From positions 37,245,335 to 37,309,334 of the forward strand of contig CM036191.1 of assembly GCA_020631735.1 (NCBI GenBank): a DNA stretch of 64,000 bases, written 5' to 3'. The notes beneath the pieces were generated by a model. The model ran no database searches. It was not told where the DNA came from and saw only the letters and a program-made list of their open reading frames with translations. Positions 45,178-54,418 of the stretch are shown here, one piece after another. A program made the position numbers and the translations under genes. Positions within the stretch are counted from its first letter, which is position 1, and the number at the start of each line of letters is the position of its first letter. Source of the DNA: Saccharum officinarum. Taxonomy: Eukaryota; Streptophyta; Magnoliopsida; Poales; Poaceae.

Positions 45178-45806
45178 GTGTGCCATTATAAAGTTGGTAA
45201 TTACTTACAAGCCATTAAAAATTTTGAGTTCTCACAGGTGCCACTGCTCTGAACTCTTTTGCTCTCCATGCCACTTCCGTCAGATTTAGCTCTAACGGTG
45301 TCAAACTGCATGTGTAAAAAGACAAAAATACCCTCAATCTAAATGTGCAATTAATATTTTTTAGCATCTTAATGACATCAAATGAAAAAACTCAAAACTA
45401 AAAAGTTGTAGATCTCGTCGAGATCTATAATATTTATATAAAAATTATCTTCATTTGATTCCGTACAAAAAAATGTGATTTTTCTAAGACATATTAATCA
45501 TATTAAATCATATTTTTTGTGGAATTAAATGAAGATAATTTTTATACAAAAACAGTAGATATTGTCGAGATCTACAACTTTCTAGTTTTGAGTTTTCTCA
45601 TTTGAGGTCATTAAGATGCTAAAAAAATTACTTGCATATTTAGACTTGAGGGTATTTTTGACTTTTCACACCCACGGTTTGACACCGTTAGAGCCAAATC
45701 TGACGGAAGTGTCGTGAAGGGCAAAAGAGTTCAAAGCAGTGGCACCTATAATAACTCAACTTTTTTAGTGGCTTGTATGTAATTAACAACTTTTATAATG
45801 GCATAC
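45178..45806. mobile_element. Foldback element, ~630 bp, arms of ~290 bp
   Basis: The left arm starts gtgtgccattataaagttg and the right arm ends caacttttataatggcatac. Inner landmarks pair too (ctgacggaagt / acttccgtcag; gaggtcattaagatgct / agcatcttaatgacatc; gagatctacaactttctagt and its complement). Practically the whole element is one long inverted repeat. No target duplication is obvious and no gene inside. Confidence 0.85.
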
Positions 45807-46763
45807 AGGTAAAAGCCTCAATACTTCATCTACGTCAACTCCTACATCAAGTACAAGGCATAGATGTCATCTACGGGCTCTAAGATCTAATTTCCACACT
45901 AAGTTATGTTAGTGATAATGTTTAGGCCAAGACCAAATGCTGTTATGCTAGCTAAGATTAGTTTCATCAATTAGCATCAGAGCCTGCTTAGTGCTGACAT
46001 GATCCTAGACTAGAGCATATTACTTTTAATGTCTCTGTTAAGATTAGTTCAATTTTAAACTAATATGTTTAAGTTGGACATTAGCATAGTATTAGATCAG
46101 CTAAGCAAGTTTAGTTGTCATTAGCACTTGGAACATATCCGTTTAGATTGATTCATCGGGTTTATATGGGTGCATTAGTCTAAGATTCGATTAATCTTAA
46201 ATTAATCTTACTTCAATTTCGTGCGGTTGAAGATCCCATGCCAACGTTCACTTAATACTTGAGATGTTGTATAAGACAAAGTTGACATGAAATCAGCACT
46301 TTTTTTTTGAAACTATGAAATTAGCACTTGGAGTAAGGTCAATTTGTTAAGCCTAAGTCAGTGCTAGATTAGATGCAAAAGATCTGCATTTCAAAGGAGG
46401 CCTACTTAAAGCTTTAAGCCTCGGATTAGATGTCGTTTCTAAACAATTAGCTCAGTTAATCCTAATTAAACATTAGATAATCCTCAATTAGAGCTTCGGT
46501 TTCATTTAATTAATCTCGGATTAGTATGAAACTCAAACAATAACGATTCCTTTCACAAGACTAGAAATCGCCTCGTAAATCGCCAACCCCTTCCGCAGCT
46601 CCGCTTCACCTTCACGAAGATGCGGAGTCCGTTTTTCCAACTGGGCCATTTATGGGCCGGGCGCACTGCCAATTCCAGCGCATAGAGATGGCCTACAGGC
46701 CCAGCTCATCTTGCCTGCCATCGGATGTGTGATGGACGGCTTCCAGCTTCCGGCTTCCCATCT
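45807..46763. other. AT-rich intergenic DNA, nothing recognised
   Basis: Several tta(a/g)(t/a)cttaaatt-like motifs recur in 45950-46530 without clear periodicity. No coding motif. Confidence 0.4.
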
Positions 46764-46785
46764 CCCAGCATCGTCAGAAGCATCT

Positions 46786-47086
46786 TTTTTTTTGATTGCC
46801 TCACCCTTCGATTACAAGCTCTAGCATCTGAACTCACGCACTAACTCACACCACACGCACACACTCACACTCACACTCCTAGTGCGTAAGCTAGACCTAC
46901 AACTTATATCTAAGGCTAGAAGTACACGGCTGATAGATATGACAGTGGTGCCACATCCATGCGAGGCAACGAAATTTATTTGGGAACTACTGTTCCCGGT
47001 GGGAAATCACGCGGCCGAGCGAGCTCGAACCCGTGACCGGTGGCCTCCGCTCCGGGAGCGCTCACCACCCGAGCTACGCTCGGTTC
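46786..47086 (-). mobile_element. tRNA-derived SINE, 301 bp, with 22-bp perfect TSD
   Basis: On the minus strand, starting at 47086: A box tagctcgggtgg and B box gggttcgagctc are correctly spaced, then a body with 'tgtgtgcgtgtgg'-type repeats and a terminal A run (plus-strand T run 46786-46793). Identical 22-bp flanks begin cccagcatcgtcagaa at 46764-46785 and 47087-47108, so the insertion is young. Confidence 0.9.
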
Positions 47087-48149
47087 CCCAGCATCGTCAG
47101 AAGCATCTGCTGCACCCGAGACGTACAGAATCGGTTCGGAAAACGAGAATATGTCGAATCGAATCCCTTCAAGAGCATCTCCAAGAGTGCCTCATATCCC
47201 TTCTTCATCCATAAAATTTGGAAGAAAAAAAAACTAGTCTCCAAAAGTTCCCTATGTCTCCTCCTCATCTTTCCGCATTTGGCAAATTCACCTTGACCGC
47301 GTGTAAAAATACGCGCTGCTCCATCGCACGCATCTCCTCGTTCCCGTGCCTTCTCGTGCTTCCCGCGATAAATTCCTACACCGTCTGCTTGGCGCCATAG
47401 CACAGGCTCGACGATCTACTGCTCCGTTCGTCGAGGGCTGTGAGGATCTTCGCCGCCGCCGACCAAAGAAGAGGTAAAAACTCCATCGATCTACTGCCGT
47501 TCGTAGGGCTTATCCATGCCGCCGCCGCCGCCGGGATTGGCCGCCTGCTGTCTCTCTGTTCCACGCTCAAGGATGCAGTAGATGTCTGCCAAAAACCACG
47601 ACAATGCACGTCGGCACTTGCCATGCGGACAATATACTATATGAAGATCAACAAAAACAGATCAGAAAGCTTCGTCCCGATCGATGGATGGATCAGTAGT
47701 AAAACTGTTGGTTCGTGGAGTAGGTCTGGTCGAACTGCCACCACGCCGGCGCCATATTCAGGAACTGTATGTATTGCCCGCCGGTGCTAGTGACGGCGAA
47801 GCTGAGCGCCTGGCCAGTGAGCCCCGAGAGCGCCTGCCAATTAGCGCCCCAGTTCCTAGACATCTTGATCCACCTGTTGTCTCTCTGTGCCGCCTGCAGT
47901 AGGTCTTAATTATTTTTTTCAATATATATTCTGATTCTGGCCGTGGCAGCCTGACTGCTATTTGTATATGCTGATCATATGCAGTAGATGTTAATTATTT
48001 TTTCAATATATGCTGATCTCTGCGTGCCTCCCTGTGGATTATGATCTTTCATACAGTGTAGATCTTTATTTTTTTTCATTTGCTGATCTCTGATGCAGTT
48101 CAAATATTTTTCTTGTACATGGATTATGAGCATTGAATTATTGTAGGAT

Positions 48150-48502
48150 GGACCCAACGTTCGATGGTCGATATTGGACAAACATGGTCATGGGAGAGGA
48201 TGATGTTCCTGGTTTGGAAGACTACACTTTTCCCGTGACACAGGACACCCAGGAAATTGATGAGATGTGTACTGAAGTTCAAGCAGTTGATGTGCCGGTG
48301 CAGCCAAGTGGAGGTGCTCCACGCCCTCGCAGTACAAGGCCTTATTCGAAGAGGTCAAAAAAAAACCTTTGATCCGAAGGAGGATGAAGTTGTTGTGGCA
48401 GCTTGGTTGAACACGAGCAAAGATCCCGTGCGCGGGGCTAATCAACCTCGTGGTTCATTTTGGAGTAGAATTCATGCTATCTATGAGAAACAAAAAAACT
48501 GA
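48150..48502 (+). pseudogene. Harbinger ORF1-like (Myb/SANT, NAM-associated) protein, truncated
   Basis: The frame from ATG 48133/48150 gives DPTFDGRYWTNMVMGEDD, then a Pro-rich stretch. After a one-frame switch at the A run near 48357 it gives FDPKEDEVVVAAWLNTSKDP then NQPRGSFWSRIHAIYEKQKN, stopping at 48502. SWxLN..DP..G.NQ....FW.RI..YY is the Myb-like trihelix/SANT region of PIF/Harbinger ORF1 and related grass proteins, which assist transposase import and DNA binding. The C-terminal NAM-associated part is absent. Confidence 0.7.
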
Positions 48503-48544
48503 AGCTTACAGAACAGATAGTTCCATTATGCAATATTTATCCAC

Positions 48545-49012
48545 CGTACTATATATGTATCACAAGTGAATGCACACGAACCTCCAGCGAAATAAATTTG
48601 AGCCGTATGTCGGCTCATCAGCCAAGTAATCTTGAAACATCCTTTCGTGCACGCCTTCTCAATCTCAATAAATAACATTGTGCCCTAGGACGGAACCACC
48701 ATGTCTTCCTTTTTGGTTTGAATATGTCTCGACAATTGCAGCCGCTGAGAAGATCAAAATGTCATCATCGTCTGATGATAAATCATCCAACTCCCTCTGC
48801 AGAAGTGATTTGGAAGCACTCATGGCGTCTAGCGTGGAGGGCTTGCTGGGACGTGCCTGTAGCCTGCTGGGAGGTGCCTGCGGCCTGCTGGTAGGTGCCA
48901 GCGGCTGGCCTGGTGGACGGCGCAGCAAGGTAGGAGGAGGCAGCAGCCAGCTGGGAGGTGCCTGCTGCCGTTGGGATCGATGTGGCCACGACACAGGAAG
49001 GAGGCGGCGGCG
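48545..49012 (-). pseudogene. Harbinger transposase (DDE_Tnp_4 type), N-terminal fragment
   Basis: The minus strand from MSASKSLLQRELDDLSSDDD reads SAAAIVETYSNQKGRHGGSV then LGHNVIY and a stop. In a shifted frame (48640-48550) it reads RVHERMFQDYLADEPTYGSN then LFRWRFRMHS. HxRLxxDYFxxxPxYxxxxFRRRFRM is the hallmark just ahead of the DDE domain in PIF/Harbinger transposases. The remaining catalytic domain is deleted. Confidence 0.75.
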
Positions 49013-49299
49013 AAGGATACACACGACGTAGGTTTCCGCGCGCCACAGATGGAACTCGCGAAGGAAAAAAAATGACGGCAAAAAAAAAAGGTTGTAAGGC
49101 CAAAATTTAATGTTTTGGAAGCTATTTATGGGAAACACTTGGAGATGGCCCTTTTTTCCTTCCTAATACCTTTTCGGGAGTTGCAAAACTACGAGATTTG
49201 GGGAGGAAAATATGGGGTACTGTTGGAACTGATTTTGCGATAGATAGAGTACCCATCATCTAAACCCTCCGCCTCCGTGAGAACTCATTGGCGGCACGA

Positions 49300-50959
49300 C
49301 GATGGGGACTGGGTACGAGTACGACGACGGAGACATGGCCGACGACGACGGCTACGGTGAGGATGAGGACGAGGACTACACGACGACGACAACTGTGACT
49401 ACGTTGATGTTGAAATCACGGAAGTAAATGCCGCCGATGGCGAGGAGGAGGAGCAGAGGTACGTCGTCCTCACTGAGGACGCCGTCCGTGCGCGGCAGGA
49501 GGCGGAGACAGCCAAGGTCGCCGAGATCGGCGGGTCCAGGAGGAGTGGTTATCGGACAACGCTGGCGTCAGCGCCGCCATCGGCCTACCGGCAGACGGCG
49601 TGCCCGTGCCGACGGCGGTCAGCCGGGCCGAGCAGTCCTGCGCCATCTGCTTCGTGGAGTACCCCGCCGGGCAGACGAGGTCGGCGGGGTAAGCCCACTA
49701 CTACTGCATCGAGTGCTGGCGCGCCTACATCCGTGCGGCGGTGGACGACGGCGCGCGCTGCCTGTCGCTGCGGTTCCCCGACCCGTCCTGCCCCGCTGCC
49801 GTCGTCCAGGAGCTCGTCGACATGGCCGCCGACGAGGCCGACAAGGAGCGGTACGCGCGGTTCACGCTCCGGTCGTTCGTGGAGGAGGGCAGCGGCAGCG
49901 CCGGCAGTGGGCGGATAAGGTGGGCGGATAAGGTGGCGCTCCTTGAGAAAGGATTTTCCACAGTCGGGATGAAACTGATCCACGTTCCCGGAACGGGAAC
50001 GCACATTCCCGGAACGTGGCACCGTACCACGTTCCCGGTGACTATGGGTGGTGCCTGGGCGCCGGGTGCACGCGCGCCGTGGAGTTCCTTGGCTGCGCCA
50101 GGAACGTGACGGACGTGTTCTGCGCGTGCAGGCACGGCTTCTGCTGGAGCTGCGGCGAGGAGGCGCACCGGCCGGTGACGTGTGACACGGTGCGCGCGTG
50201 GCTGGACAAGAACGCGTCCTATACGGAGACGTCCAACTGGGTGCTGGCCAACACCAAGCACTGCCCCCGGTGCCGGCTGCCCATCGAGAAGAATCAGGGG
50301 TGCATGCACATGACGTACCCGCCGCCGTGCGGCCACGAGTTCTGCTGGGTCTGCCTCGACCCCTGGGACAACCACACCGGCTGCACCGGCTCGACAGCGG
50401 CGGCAATGGCGGCGAGCAGGAGGAACGGACGACGAGGCAGGAGCAGAGCCGGAGCCAGGCGGCCATGGACATGGACAGGTACGTGTACCACTACGAGCGG
50501 TGGGCGGCCAACTACTCGTCGCTGGAGAACGTGTTGAAGGACATGGCCCAGCTGGAGAGCTCCGAGATCGAGAGGATCGCGGCCGTGTCCGGGCAGCCGG
50601 CGGCGAGCTTCGCGTTCCTGAGCAAGGCGTACGAGCAGATTGCGCACGGCCGACTGGTGCTCAAGTGGGCGCACGCGTACGGCTACTACCTGGACCCGGT
50701 GCGCGACGCCGCCAAGCGCGGCCTGTTCGAGGACCTGCTGGACCAGGCCAACTCGCAGCTGGAGCGCCTGCACGGCGCCGCCAAGCTGGAGAGGAGGGAG
50801 CTCTTCTGCTCCGACGCCAAGCCCGCCGTTGTCAGAGACCTGCTCAAGTACTACAAGGACAAGGTCGAGAGCTACAAGGCGGCGACGCGGACCTTCTTGA
50901 GGAACCTTGTCAAAGCGTTCGAGATCACGGACCTGCCGGAGTTCAAGTCTCTGAAGTAG
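49300..50959 (+). pseudogene. ARIADNE-type RBR E3 ubiquitin ligase relic 2
   Basis: Order: MGTGYEYDDGDMADDDGYGE acidic start (49300), QRYVVL-EDAVRARQEAET, a ~60-bp deletion and frameshift compared with relic 1, VQEEWLSDN, RING1 SCAICFVEYP...HYYCIECWRAYI with an in-frame TAA near 49690, CLSLRFPDPSCPAAVVQEL. A ~125-bp insertion (49925-50045) then splits IBR, before GCTRAVEFLGCARNVTDVF, CRHGFCWSCGEEAHRPV, and RING2 CPRCRLPIEKNQGCMHMTY, where the catalytic Cys is Tyr. PPCGHEFCWVCLDPW keeps its zinc ligands. A frameshift follows, then a complete Ariadne domain (RYVYHYERWAANYSSLENVL ... RLVLKWAHAYGYYLDPVRD ... EFKSLK, stop at 50959). Paralog of relic 1, about 7 kb away in the same orientation. Confidence 0.88.
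49925..50045. repeat. Insertion with nested GTTCCCGG palindromes inside relic 2
   Basis: Between GRIRW and CLGAGC codons lies extra DNA starting with two tandem 13-mers (gtgggcggataag) and containing acgttcccggaacg, cattcccggaacgtgg and accacgttcccggtg. No such sequence exists in relic 1. Confidence 0.7.
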
Positions 50960-51179
50960 ACAGGCAGCCATATGCCTGATGCATGGATCCTTCATCATCA
51001 GAATCACTCCTTATTTAGGACTAGTGTGCTTGAGTTTTACTCCTACATAGGTAAAATCTGTGATAGACAGCTTATCTCATTCTTAGTTTTTCGACATTGG
51101 TTAAATCTGTGATAGACAGCTTATTTTGGATCATCTTTGGCTAGGGTTAATTGGTTTTGGTCACACCCAATCACACTTT

Positions 51180-52235
51180 TGTTTTATCGATAATGCTTTG
51201 ACGCAGGCGTCTGCCCGGATGCATCTGCACCCCGCGACATTTGTCCACTCCTTGCTCGTCCGTCGTGGCTTCAACGCGTCGTCCGCCTGCCTCACTCCTC
51301 TTGGCCGCCTTGGCCATCCCCCGCTGTCCCCCAATCCAAGCCGTGCCCCCATCTAGCTCCGTGCCCCACTCTGCCTCGCCGCCGCAGTGGCGGCGTTCAC
51401 CGTACCACCACCACCCCCGCGCGTCACCAGGAGAATGTCACCGCCGGCCGAAGACACCAGGATGACAGGGAGCCATGCCACTACCGACCCGAGCTTCCTG
51501 CCACGACGGGCCGTGGCCGCCGAGGATGCCGTGTTTCAGGTGTTTTAGTCATATGTTTTCAAGTGTTTTCATCTGGACATTGCATATGTTGCAATGGCTA
51601 TATATGCATGTTGCAAACGTAAGCATATGTTTCAAGTGTTTCGAACGTATGTTTCAGGTGTTTCATCTAGATGTTGCAGAAGTAGATTTAGATGTTGTAT
51701 AACATGCATGTTGCAAGCGTTTGTTTCAAGTGTCTCAGGTGTTTCATACATATGTTGTAATTGTTTTATCTGGATGTTGCAAATATAGATCTAGATGTTG
51801 GATATGTGTTTAATGGCTAGACATGTGTTTCAAGTGTTTTCAAGTGTTTCGCAAGTGTTTCAAACAATCAGACGTATGTTTGCATGTGTTTCAACTATTT
51901 CAGACGTATGTAGCAAGTGTTTCATCCAGATGTTGCAGAAGTAGATCTGGTGTTACATATATTGCAATGGGACTCACCTGCCATAAACGCCTACTACAGC
52001 TCCTGGGGTGCCGCCGTGGGTCACCGTGTGGGCGCTTGAGGACGGCAGACGCATCATGGGCAATCCTGCGTGCGCGTGCGAAATAGAGCGAGCGCGATAG
52101 TCAGGGCGGGAAGCTGCGTGGGGTCCACACGGTGGGGGCGCAAAAATAGGCAGTGCGGGCTCCTTTCGCGTGCAGAGCACTCTCCCGCCTATTAGCGCGA
52201 GCCTCGTCCGTACGGACATCTGAGCGCTAGTTTTT
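51180..52235. repeat. Grass repeat with ~20-nt degenerate tandem motif
   Basis: GC-rich 5' part (51210-51530), then 51535-51960 filled with ~20 variants of 'tgttgcaagtgtttcatcta', then a GC-rich part ending cgtacggacatctgagcgc. The ends gcgtctgcccggatgc and gacatctgagcgc are loosely inverted. No coding motif; transposon family not identified. Confidence 0.55.
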
Positions 52236-53784
52236 CCCTTGTTTTAAACCATACCATTATTTTTTTTGAACACTAAACCATACCATTATTATTTGGAGGT
52301 ACTGTACGTATGGCTGTTTTTACACGTATTCCTACTTGGAGGTAGCCATACTTACGTCAAAAAGAAAATTCTTGGAGGTGAGCATAGATTTGGTACTCTC
52401 TACTTGTGCTTTGGTGGTACCAATTGAGATCTGCTAGTAACAGTAAGAAAGGCCTGTTAGTATATCATTGAATGAAGTACGTGCTTTTCGCTTTAAAGAT
52501 AAATCTTAGGGAAGATTTTTGCATAAACACTAGATTTCTTTGTGGCAAATGCAACCATTTGCAGCTTCAAAGTGACTCATGTCTACAATTTTGCCTTTTT
52601 GTATATCCAAATCTCAACGGAAGTCTTGGTGGACAATGTTTTGTTTGTAAAACTATTGAATAATTAATTGGAGGATTTTGGTGGATATGCATATCTATAA
52701 GAGCATGTCCAAGAATTTTATATAGTTTACTTGCTAAACTAATAGATCTAGCAATTTTTTCTTTTGAGAGTAAATAGATCTAGCAAACGAATGCAGTGTC
52801 CGCCGAGCTAGGGCCGGCGTGAGACAAGAGAGGAACTAGGATCCATTTGTCGTAGAAGAGGCAAGGGGATGTGTTAAATATAGAAAAACATGTCGCGATG
52901 GCATGCCACATCAGCATGGAACGCCCGTGTGGCTGACATGGACCTACAGTACACAAGTCAATGAGTCTAGGGACCTAGAAATACATTTTCAAATTTCGTG
53001 GACCTAAATGACACACCCTTACGAGTTTAAGGGCTACTGGTGCATTTAAGTCATCTCACAAACCGTTCTATACCCAAATTCCAAACCAGAACGGCCCATC
53101 TTTCCTGTACACCAAACGAATGCAGCGTATTGCCAGGAACCTATAGTATTAATAACAGAACAAGGTCAGCCCAAATTCGAGACCTATACTTCTGCAGGGA
53201 GCAATGGCTGTCTCGATGACTGTAGTTATCCATCTATAGCTTGTGCAGAGTCAGTAATAATGCTCAGATCTATCGACGTCATACGTATATATATGGATTG
53301 AGTATCTGGGTACAGGCAGTGCTGGACAACTAGAGTAAGTTCTCTCGCTTTTTCAGTTCTTATATAGAATATGTATACAGTTGAATATATATACATGCTG
53401 ACTGTCCCTGTGTGAACTTCCGACTGAAATAGGTAGACTAGGTAACCATGGGAATGCTCTCTGTTTTTCCCTTCCTGGTACTTTGGTTGGTAGCTACCTT
53501 TGATACGGTTTCGGACTTCCCGGTCATGTGGAGAGAGAGTTCGCTGCAGTGTCAGTGTGGAGTGAGGAAGTTAATGATTGTATATCTTGTATATCATCCG
53601 GCTCTGCATCTGCTCTGATGAGCAGAGAGAGAGGTTTCGGCGGAGCACAATGACCTTGTCCTACTCAGGGCATGGCAATGTGCACTGCACCATGCCCCAC
53701 ACCTACTAAGGCATGGCAACGGCAGTATATGAGACAGCCGCAGCGATTCTCATTCTTACCTAGTAAAGAACAATCACATCTTAT
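52236..53784. other. Intergenic; small unassigned open frame at 52472-52663
   Basis: A 63-codon plus-strand frame (FCINTRFLCGKCNHLQLQSD, Cys-rich) has no recognised family and a non-coding-like context. 52700-53060 includes MITE-like 'ataagagcatgtccaagaat' sequence. Otherwise nothing. Confidence 0.35.
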
Positions 53785-53880
53785 CTTACTGCTACTAATT
53801 AGAGGCTCCATGTTAATCAACACCAAACATAGTAGAAAAAAATAAATCATATACATTATCAAAACAATTAAAAGCATCTG
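53785..53880. repeat. Relic of the duplication-unit flank (fourth copy)
   Basis: 'cttactgctactaattagag' followed by gctccatgttaa, tagaaaaaaa and aaaagcatct, in the same order as 14858-15035 between units B and C. It shows that the duplicated block once extended, or was copied, this far. Confidence 0.5.
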
Positions 53881-54004
53881 ACCTTTAGACTAGTACATTC
53901 CAATAATCACTATCAGCTATAGCTATCAGATCTGTTTTTTTATAAAAAAATACTCACCTCAGCCATTATAAAAAATACATAAAGCACTAGTACACGGGCA
54001 TACT

Positions 54005-54190
54005 ATACAGGCGGTTGGTAACCTATTTCTACTGGCGTTTTTCAGCACCGCCTGCGCTGGAGGCCAGTAGAAATGGGTCAATTCCACAGGCGGTTCCTTG
54101 TGAGCCGCCTATAGAAAACATTTTCACAGGCGGCTCTCTTAGGGAACCGCCTGTGTAACACACAGGCGGTTCCCTAAGAGAGCCGTATGT
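54005..54190. repeat. Left subterminal repeat cluster, CAGGCGGTT motif
   Basis: Copies at about 54009, 54078, 54127 and 54163, with inverted partners such as ggaaccgcctgtg, form a palindromic set. One arm pair, cggctctcttagggaaccg and its complement, is nearly perfect. Confidence 0.85.
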
Positions 54191-54418
54191 GGAAACGTAT
54201 TTTAAAATTATATTATTATACATTTATTTATTTATATTGTTATTATTTAAATATATTGATATTGGTTGGTGTTCAAATATAGCAACATGCAATTTAAATA
54301 TTTCATTTCATACATACATTTATATACATCAAAGTTTGGTGCTCAAAGACATAAAGTTAATTACAAGAGTACATACATCATCACACATTATATATACATC
54401 AAAGTTTGTTTCTGTCCT

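Larger units (their letters stand above)
47172..49226. mobile_element. PIF/Harbinger element, internally deleted
   Basis: The left end is gagcatctccaagagtgcct. The right end is probably near 49226 (inward cagttccaacagtacccc), with an alternative at about 49153 (ccatctccaagtgtttccc). It contains a plus-strand ORF1 (48150-48502) and a minus-strand transposase N-terminus (48545-49012), convergently arranged; the DDE core is missing. No clean 3-bp duplication is visible, so boundaries are uncertain. Confidence 0.6.

Noticed and set aside
49585..51007. Long minus-strand open frames opposite ARIADNE relic 2 (295 and 237 codons)
   Set aside because: Same reason: GC3 shadows, with Arg/Ser/Pro-rich low-complexity translations.
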